From positions 66,841-130,840 of the forward strand of contig JAWSUE010000009.1 in the NCBI GenBank assembly GCA_033549065.1: DNA of 64,000 bases, in the 5' to 3' direction. The DNA comes from Bacillota bacterium (GTDB lineage Bacteria > Bacillota > Dethiobacteria > DTU022). Shown one piece after another: positions 54,648 to 61,377 of this stretch. The position numbers and the translations under genes were made by a program. Every line of letters starts with the position of its first letter. Position 1 is the first letter of the stretch. The notes under the pieces were generated by a model. That model ran no database searches, had not been told where the DNA came from, and saw only the letters and a list, made by a program, of their open reading frames with translations.

Positions 54648-56138
54648 ATGGACTATACGGAATATATATTGTACCTGCCTCTTTTCATGATTGTCTTTCC
54701 AATATTGGGAGCACTAATTACCGGATTGGCTAAAGAAAATAATGATCGTCTCCGGAATCCTCTGGCCGTAATCGTCAGCCTGATCAGCGCAGTTGCAATG
54801 GTAATTATCCTCTTCCACTATTATTACAATGGAAGTTGGGAATTACTCTTACATCAAATAACCCCCGGATTGGAAATAAAGCTTCGGGTCGATCCTTTAG
54901 CCGCTCTTTTTGGCGGTACTGCTGGAATACTCTGGTTTTTCTCGGTTGTTTACTCCACAGGGTATATGGCCCATGAACATAACCGGCGGCGTTACTTCAT
55001 TTTTTACCTTCTTTCCCTGGGTATGACCATGGGTATTGCCCTATCGGCAAACCTGCTTACTCTGTATATCTTTTACGAGTTTTTAACTATTTTCACCTAC
55101 CCGCTCGTTGTTCATGAAGGAAATGATGAGGCCAAAAAAGCCGGTATCAAGTATATCATTTACAGCTTTGTCGGAGCCGGACTAATATTAATCGGATTGA
55201 TTATCACCTATGGAAACATGGGAACCCTCGAGTTCGTCAGAGGTGGTATTGTCAATGTTTCCTCAGGATCCCTGCTGTTATGGAGATTGACTTTTGTCTC
55301 TTTTATTCTGGGATTCGGAGTTAAAGCGGCAGTGATGCCTCTCCACGCCTGGCTGCCTGCTGCAATGGCTGCACCCACCCCGGTCAGCGCTCTTCTCCAT
55401 GCCGTCGCTGTTGTCAAATCGGGTGTATTCGGCATACTGAGGGTAATGTACTCTATATTCGGGATCACTGCTTTAATTGGCCTGCAAATGGGTTATTTTG
55501 TGGCCGGTCTGGTTTCCGTGACAATTCTTGTTGCCTCCATTATAGCCATGCAGCAGGATGTTCTTAAGCGTCGGCTCGCCTTTTCAACTATCAGCCAGCT
55601 CGGCTATATAACTCTCGGCGCAGGTCTTTTTAGCTCAATCGGGCTGGCTGGAGGGCTACTGCACATCATCAATCATGCACTGCTCAAAATAACTCTCTTT
55701 TTCTGTGCCGGGGCAATTATCACCGTTACAGGCAAAAAGAAAATCAGCGAACTTAACGGTCTTGGAAAGCAGATGCCGCTTACCATGATCGCATTTGCCA
55801 TAGCCAGTATAGGAATGATCGGAATTCCTCCGGTAAACGGGTTTATCTCCAAATGGTACCTGATCCAGGGTAGCCTGGAAAGCGGAGCCTGGATTTTTAT
55901 AGTAGTTTTAATCGGAAGCGCTCTTTTGAATGCCGCTTATTTCCTGCCCATTGTCATAAACGCTTTCTTTAAAGAGGGGGATTTCAAGGCGGTTAAAGGA
56001 CCTGAAGCACCACTTACCATGCTAATTCCAATATTAGTACTGGTAGCCGGATGCCTTATAGTCGGGACTAACCTGCAGCTGACAGTGCCATTTTTCAACG
56101 ATATCGCAAACTACCTGTTCTACGCAGGAGGTAATTAA
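54648..56138 (+). CDS. NuoN/MrpD-type antiporter subunit (paralogue of the 46589-48061 product)
   Basis: A 496-residue subunit with Glu in IFYEFLTIFTYPLVVH, Lys in GFGVKAAVMPLHAWLP and Lys in NGFISKWYLIQGSLESG. PTPVSALLHAVAVVKSGVFG and the FFKEGDF region are nearly shared with the minus-strand copy. It is ninth in the plus operon, after the MbhE-like gene, a place where a standard Mrp operon has already ended. Confidence 0.9.
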   Translation: MDYTEYILYLPLFMIVFPILGALITGLAKENNDRLRNPLAVIVSLISAVAMVIILFHYYYNGSWELLLHQITPGLEIKLRVDPLAALFGGTAGILWFFSVVYSTGYMAHEHNRRRYFIFYLLSLGMTMGIALSANLLTLYIFYEFLTIFTYPLVVHEGNDEAKKAGIKYIIYSFVGAGLILIGLIITYGNMGTLEFVRGGIVNVSSGSLLLWRLTFVSFILGFGVKAAVMPLHAWLPAAMAAPTPVSALLHAVAVVKSGVFGILRVMYSIFGITALIGLQMGYFVAGLVSVTILVASIIAMQQDVLKRRLAFSTISQLGYITLGAGLFSSIGLAGGLLHIINHALLKITLFFCAGAIITVTGKKKISELNGLGKQMPLTMIAFAIASIGMIGIPPVNGFISKWYLIQGSLESGAWIFIVVLIGSALLNAAYFLPIVINAFFKEGDFKAVKGPEAPLTMLIPILVLVAGCLIVGTNLQLTVPFFNDIANYLFYAGGN

Positions 56139-56141
56139 ACC

Positions 56142-58139
56142 ATGCCCCAGGAAACAATTTCATACTTACCATTGATTGCCGTACTTGTTCCTCTCTTCTC
56201 TTTTGTAATGATTACCTGTGCCAAACAGGTTGCCTGGTGGCGCAACAGTTGGTCTTTAATCGGATCAGCTGGAACACTGGTCGCAGTTGTCATGATGTAT
56301 CCCGATATATCAAAAGGCATTACACTTGTCCTGGACTTAGAGATGATTGTAACCCCCCTCGGTCTTACTTTCAGGGTTGACGGCCTCGGTTTCCTGATCG
56401 CCCTTCTTGCCTCATTTATCTGGTTGATGGCTACTGTGTTCGCCCTGGAATATATGAACCATGAGCATGACCAGGGACGATTCTTCATATTTTTCATGCT
56501 TACGCTTGCAGGAACAGTTGGCGTGCCCCTGGCTGGAGATCTATTAACGCTTTTGCTGTTCTTCGAATTAATGTCGCTGGCTTCATATGTTTTGGTTATT
56601 CATACCCAGACCCGGGAAGCATTCAGCGCCGGCCATATCTATCTTTATCTTGGCATTTTCGGCGGAATGTGTCTGCTTACCGGAATCGGACTTATTTATT
56701 TTAACACCGGTACTTTGTCCATAACCCAGCTGCCCGGTTTGGTAGAAGGTATTAATAACTATCTATTATTAGCCGGACTGCTGCTGATTATCGGGTTCGG
56801 GATCAAGGCTGGTATGGTGCCCCTGCATATCTGGCTTCCACTGGCTCACCCGGTAGCACCGGCACCTGCCAGCGCACTCCTTTCGGGGATCATGATCAAA
56901 ACGGGTGCATACGGGATAATCAGAACTTTAACCATGCTTTACACTCCGGATGCAAACCTCCTCTCGATGGAAAATCTGGCAGCCGGTGTAGAGAGCCTCT
57001 GGTCAGTTGTATCTGATGCAGGATTTGTGATCATCTGGCTGGGAATTATAACCATGTTTTTTGGAGCATGCATTGCTCTCCTCCAGAACAACATTAAAAA
57101 AATGTTAGCCTGCAGCAGTATCAGCCAAATTGGTTATATCATAATGGGTATAGGCGTTGCCGCCTATTTGGGATATGAAGGGGCAATGGGACTTGGAGGT
57201 TCTGCCTATCATATTATTAACCATGCCTTCTTTAAATCCACTCTCTTCCTTGCTGCCGGAGCAATTGTTTATATGACCGGTGAACTGGATATGAATAAAC
57301 TTGGCGGATTAAGATATAGGATGCCCTTCACCTCTGTAGTGGTACTGATTGCATCGCTCGGTATAGTGGGTATGCCCCTTTTTAACGGTTATGCCAGTAA
57401 AACCCTGCTGCACCACGCAATTGTCGAGGCTTACGAACATCACCATGTCTACTCGCTTTTTATCGCTGAAAAAATATTCACCCTGACCAGCGCGGGAACA
57501 GTCTGTTACTTCCTCAAGTTTCTTTACTTCACATTCTGGAGACCTGCTCCTGACAGCCTGCCTGAAGTGAGTAAAGAACCCCTTTTGATGAAGGTCGGGA
57601 TGGGGACCTTAGCTGCAAGTATGCTCTTTATCGGTTTTTCACCAAACCTGATCCTTAACAAATTAGTTGTTCCATCATTGAGCACCTTTACTCTTGATTC
57701 TTACCTGGTTAGTTACCTGGCCAAGAGCAACTTCTGGAAGTTTGAAGATCTCGGAGCCGTAGCCATTGCCCTGGTACTGGGTGCAGGCTTTTTCTATATA
57801 GCTCAGAAGACGAATGTATATCGCCTTCGTGTTCCTTACTGGCTCGGGCTAGAATTTCTTGGTAGCCTGGTTGGCAAGTTAGCAATAATCTTCTGGATCA
57901 TAATTACCCTACCCTTCGTAGCCATTCAGAACATCTTAAACAGGCTGTTTGAAATACTTTACCGTAGAATATTTACATTCCTTCAATCGGTAGATTACCG
58001 GCCAGGTCAAAAGGCAATCTTCAGGTCGATCAATATAAGCAACATCGATTTCGATATGATGCTCGTGATCGTTTCCTTCAGTGTAATTTTAATCGTTGTA
58101 TTTTATCTGCGCTTTGGGCTGAAGATATTTAATTTATAA
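56142..58139 (+). CDS. NuoL-type antiporter subunit, long form (copy 3)
   Basis: A 665-residue subunit with Glu in LFFELMSLASYVLVIH, Lys in GFGIKAGMVPLHIWLPLAHP and Lys in NGYASKTLLHHAIVEAYEHH. A C-terminal arm ends DYRPGQKAIFRSINISNIDFD and a last helix, as in the two minus-strand long copies. It closes the plus operon, three bases after the previous gene, and is followed by a terminator. Confidence 0.9.
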   Translation: MPQETISYLPLIAVLVPLFSFVMITCAKQVAWWRNSWSLIGSAGTLVAVVMMYPDISKGITLVLDLEMIVTPLGLTFRVDGLGFLIALLASFIWLMATVFALEYMNHEHDQGRFFIFFMLTLAGTVGVPLAGDLLTLLLFFELMSLASYVLVIHTQTREAFSAGHIYLYLGIFGGMCLLTGIGLIYFNTGTLSITQLPGLVEGINNYLLLAGLLLIIGFGIKAGMVPLHIWLPLAHPVAPAPASALLSGIMIKTGAYGIIRTLTMLYTPDANLLSMENLAAGVESLWSVVSDAGFVIIWLGIITMFFGACIALLQNNIKKMLACSSISQIGYIIMGIGVAAYLGYEGAMGLGGSAYHIINHAFFKSTLFLAAGAIVYMTGELDMNKLGGLRYRMPFTSVVVLIASLGIVGMPLFNGYASKTLLHHAIVEAYEHHHVYSLFIAEKIFTLTSAGTVCYFLKFLYFTFWRPAPDSLPEVSKEPLLMKVGMGTLAASMLFIGFSPNLILNKLVVPSLSTFTLDSYLVSYLAKSNFWKFEDLGAVAIALVLGAGFFYIAQKTNVYRLRVPYWLGLEFLGSLVGKLAIIFWIIITLPFVAIQNILNRLFEILYRRIFTFLQSVDYRPGQKAIFRSINISNIDFDMMLVIVSFSVILIVVFYLRFGLKIFNL

Positions 58140-58170
58140 ACAAAAAGGATTTGCATCTACTAAACATTAA

Positions 58171-58205
58171 GCGGGAGCAACCTAAACAGTTGCTCCCGCT
58201 TTTTC
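58171..58205 (+). terminator. Terminator of the plus-strand antiporter operon
   Basis: GCGGGAGCAAC and GTTGCTCCCGC arms (58171-58181 and 58189-58199), 7-base loop, followed by TTTTTC on the plus strand. Confidence 0.88.
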
Positions 58206-58245
58206 ACTTATAATGCTTCGTATTGATATATTGATTACGTCTTGC

Positions 58246-59223
58246 TTACTTCTTCTCTGCCATCGGAACAGCGACAACTTTAATTTTACCAAACTGCGAA
58301 CGGGCAGTGTAATGTTCAATCATGGGTACAAAAGCATTCATGATCAGGATGGAATAAGCAACCCCTTCCGTAATCATAAAGCCAACCCTGAAAAGTACTA
58401 TTAAAGCGCCGATAGCAATTCCGTAGATGATCTTACCATTATCGGTCATTGGACTGGTAACCCAATCAGTAGCCATGAAGAATGCACCGATTATTATACC
58501 ACCCGTTACCAGGTGTAAAAGCGGATTTTCTCCAACAATCAGATTTAAAATAATCATGGTTCCCAATATTGATACAGGGATCCTCCAGCCAATATGTTTT
58601 TTATAAAACAGGTATGCCGCACCGATAAGCAGGGCAAACGGCGATACCTCCGAAAGCGCTCCGGCAGGAAAGGCAAAAAAGAGCTGGCTTATCGGCGGCA
58701 TTTCCAGACCTGCCCTCATCATTGCCAATGGAGTGGCCTGTGTAATTGTATCCAGCGGCCCGAGGTGTATGGCCAGCGGTTGAAACCACTGGTTTATATA
58801 GGCATAAGCGGGGGCCAGAATAATTAATGCCACACGGCCAAATAATGCAGGGTTAAAACGGTTCCAACCCAGACCACCAGCCAGTTCCTTAGCTATACCG
58901 ACAGCAATAAATGTTGCCAGAGCAGCCTTATACCATGGAGTGGTTGCCTGGAACAAGAGGGCAACAAATAAGCCGGTCAGCAAAGCGCTCCAGTCGTGTA
59001 GAGCGGGTTTCCTGTGCATTAACTTCTTAAAAAGAAGTTCAGTCAAAACTGCAGTTACCAGACATACCGCGATAGTCAGTGCGGCATAATACTGGAAGAA
59101 ATATATGGATACCAGCGTGACCGGCATTAGAGCGATGAAAACATCACGCATAGCATATGTAACTGTTTCGTAACTCTTAATGTGAGGAGATGGTGTTACA
59201 ACAAACTTCTGGGCATCACTCAC
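58246..59223 (-). CDS. rnfD: RnfD-like membrane flavoprotein subunit
   Basis: A 325-residue NqrB/RnfD-family protein with about ten helices, which in Rnf and Nqr carries covalent FMN and takes part in sodium or proton movement. The FMN-linking Thr is present at about residue 164 in DTITQATPLAMM, and GLGWNRFNPALFGRVAL and HLVTGGIIIGAFFMATDWVT are family-typical. GTG start after GGAGG. It is the last gene of the fdh-rnf operon; no rnfG, E, A or B follows, because the neighbour is the convergent antiporter operon. Confidence 0.92.
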   Translation of the reverse strand: MSDAQKFVVTPSPHIKSYETVTYAMRDVFIALMPVTLVSIYFFQYYAALTIAVCLVTAVLTELLFKKLMHRKPALHDWSALLTGLFVALLFQATTPWYKAALATFIAVGIAKELAGGLGWNRFNPALFGRVALIILAPAYAYINQWFQPLAIHLGPLDTITQATPLAMMRAGLEMPPISQLFFAFPAGALSEVSPFALLIGAAYLFYKKHIGWRIPVSILGTMIILNLIVGENPLLHLVTGGIIIGAFFMATDWVTSPMTDNGKIIYGIAIGALIVLFRVGFMITEGVAYSILIMNAFVPMIEHYTARSQFGKIKVVAVPMAEKK

Positions 59224-59256
59224 TACTAAAATACCTCCTTTTCCCCATAAATTTAA

Positions 59257-60573
59257 TTACCGCTTGTTCCTCATCTGAATGATCAGCGGTTTTGTGCGCT
59301 GAACCAGCTGGGTGATTGGTCTCTTCGACGGACATACATAGGCGCATATGCCGCATTCAATACAATCCATTGTGTTCCAAAACTCAGCCTCTTCAATCAT
59401 GCCCGCTTCACAGTAAATGCTGATCTGATTCGGATAGAGCAACATGGGGCAATGCTCAACACATTTACAGCAGCGAACACAATCGGAATACTCCATATCT
59501 TCGAGTGCCATATCCGGAGGTAGCACAACTACACCTGTTGTTCCTTTAACTACCGGAACATCAAGATTTTCCTGTGCTCTTCCCGTCATAGGACCACCAA
59601 CAACAACCTTTGCCGGTTCGGCAACTATCCCCCCACACTCTTCAATTAAATGCCTGAGAGGAGTACCTATTTTCACCAACAGGTTCTGAGGATCTTTAAT
59701 ATTCTGACCTGTTACCGCAACCACTCTCTCTATGAGTGGTTTGTTAAACTTAACCGCCTCATAAATGGCAACGCAGGTCCCAACATTCTGGATAATACAG
59801 CCCACATCAAAGGGTAGCCCACCGGAAGGAATTTCCCGGTCAAGCGCTGCTTTAACCAGGTGCTTTTCCGAACCCTGAGGGTACTTAGTCGGCATTCTTA
59901 ACAAAACAATCCCTGGATCATCATTCTCCTGACGAACAGCCTCTATTGCATCATCCTTGTTATCTTCGATGCAGATAAAAGCCTGCTCAACACCGAGCAT
60001 TTTCATGAGCAGCTTAACGCCCTGAAGCAGTTCCTTTGCTTTTTCAAGCATGATCCGATGATCACAGGTTAAATATGGCTCACATTCACAGCCGTTAACA
60101 ATCAAAGTGTCCACTTTTTTATCCGGCGGTGGGCTCAGTTTAACCGCTGTCGGAAAAGCTGCACCACCCATTCCTACAATACCGGCTTCTTTCACTGCAT
60201 TAATTATATCTTCTTTAGTGACTTTTTCTAGATCGTTATCGGCGAGTTTAAGTTCATCCTGTTCCTTATCGACAGCGATTACAATACTATCAATCATCTG
60301 CCCGGTGACAAATGGCCTGGGTTCAATAGCTGTAACTGTACCGGAAAGGCTGGCGTGGACTGGAGCACTGACAAACTTATCGGTTGCCCCGATTTTCTGT
60401 CCTGCCTTAACTTTATCACCAACTTTTACCAAAGGCTCATTTGGAGCGCCTGTATGCTGTAAAAGAGGAATGATTATCTCTTCAGGCAGAGATGCTTTTT
60501 TAATCTCTTTATGCTCTGTAAAGCTTTTATAGTGGGGTATATGAATCCCACCAAAAAACTGTTTTACTTCCAC
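59257..60573 (-). CDS. rnfC: RnfC-like electron-transfer subunit
   Basis: A 438-residue soluble subunit with an N-terminal barrel-sandwich part (PNEPLVKVGDKVKAGQKIG), a NuoF-like flavin/NAD fold (GMGGAAFPTAVKLSPP, NGCECEPYLTCD), an SLBB region, and two [4Fe-4S] motifs (CVRCCKCVEHCP and CIECGICAYVCPSKRP). In Rnf it is the NADH:ferredoxin face of the complex. GTG start after GGGAGG. It lies directly between the formate dehydrogenase ferredoxin subunit and rnfD, so it may take electrons from formate rather than, or as well as, NADH or ferredoxin. Confidence 0.93.
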   Translation of the reverse strand: MEVKQFFGGIHIPHYKSFTEHKEIKKASLPEEIIIPLLQHTGAPNEPLVKVGDKVKAGQKIGATDKFVSAPVHASLSGTVTAIEPRPFVTGQMIDSIVIAVDKEQDELKLADNDLEKVTKEDIINAVKEAGIVGMGGAAFPTAVKLSPPPDKKVDTLIVNGCECEPYLTCDHRIMLEKAKELLQGVKLLMKMLGVEQAFICIEDNKDDAIEAVRQENDDPGIVLLRMPTKYPQGSEKHLVKAALDREIPSGGLPFDVGCIIQNVGTCVAIYEAVKFNKPLIERVVAVTGQNIKDPQNLLVKIGTPLRHLIEECGGIVAEPAKVVVGGPMTGRAQENLDVPVVKGTTGVVVLPPDMALEDMEYSDCVRCCKCVEHCPMLLYPNQISIYCEAGMIEEAEFWNTMDCIECGICAYVCPSKRPITQLVQRTKPLIIQMRNKR

Positions 60574-60591
60574 TTGATTTCACCTCCCGGT

Positions 60592-61377
60592 TTATTTTGA
60601 TTTAGCTTTAGCTTCCTCAACGCGCTTGCTCTGTGAACGGTTGGTCCATAAGCCCAGGGCAACAGCAATAACGACGAATACGCGCAATGGAGCATAGATT
60701 GTATTCCAAAAACGGGTCTGCAGTGGCACCTGTGGATCTGCCGGAAAACCATATTTTTCAGGTTTATCAGCCAGGACATAAAGCATCCCTGTACCGCCAA
60801 CTTCATCTAAGCCATACAAAGTAGCATTAACTTTGCCTGCTGCCTTTAAATGCTCAACCCTTGCCCTTCCATTCGAAATCAGTTCACGACTGTCACCGAA
60901 TGTAATTGAGCCGGTTGGGCAGGCATTGGCGCATGCCGGTTTTAATCCGCTCTGAAGCCGGTCATGACAGAAAGTACACTTTCGAGCCTTATTGGCCAGG
61001 CGATCAAACCCTATTACATGGAAAGGGCAGGCGGCAACACAGTAGTTGCAACCAATACACTTAACTTCATCCACCTTAACGGTATCATATTCAGTGCGGT
61101 AGATTGCCCCTGCCGGACAGGCCATCATGCAGGCAGCATCGCTGCAGTGCATGCAGCCCTGCTTTACCATCAACCAGTCCATCCCACCATTTTCACCATC
61201 ATGTTCGCGGTACATAATTCGCATCCAAGTAATAGATGAAAGGCCAGGTGGATTTTCATATGTGCCGGTAAAGGTTGTATCCTCGGCGGGATTCTGGTTC
61301 CATTGTTTACATGCAACCTGGCACCCGCGACATCCTATACATTTGGAGGCATCGATTAAACAAATTGGTTTAGCCAT
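60592..61377 (-). CDS. Formate dehydrogenase iron-sulfur subunit (FdnH-like)
   Basis: A 261-residue four-cluster ferredoxin subunit: CIGCRGCQVACKQWN, CMHCSDAACMMACP, CIGCNYCVAACPFH and CTFCHDRLQSGLKPACANACP. Near the C terminus one hydrophobic helix (about 228-245, APLRVFVVIAVALGLW) and a basic tail resemble the FdnH anchor. In FdnGHI this subunit hands electrons to a cytochrome b; no such gene follows. Instead rnfC starts 18 bases later. It lies immediately after the catalytic subunit. Confidence 0.93.
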   Translation of the reverse strand: MAKPICLIDASKCIGCRGCQVACKQWNQNPAEDTTFTGTYENPPGLSSITWMRIMYREHDGENGGMDWLMVKQGCMHCSDAACMMACPAGAIYRTEYDTVKVDEVKCIGCNYCVAACPFHVIGFDRLANKARKCTFCHDRLQSGLKPACANACPTGSITFGDSRELISNGRARVEHLKAAGKVNATLYGLDEVGGTGMLYVLADKPEKYGFPADPQVPLQTRFWNTIYAPLRVFVVIAVALGLWTNRSQSKRVEEAKAKSK

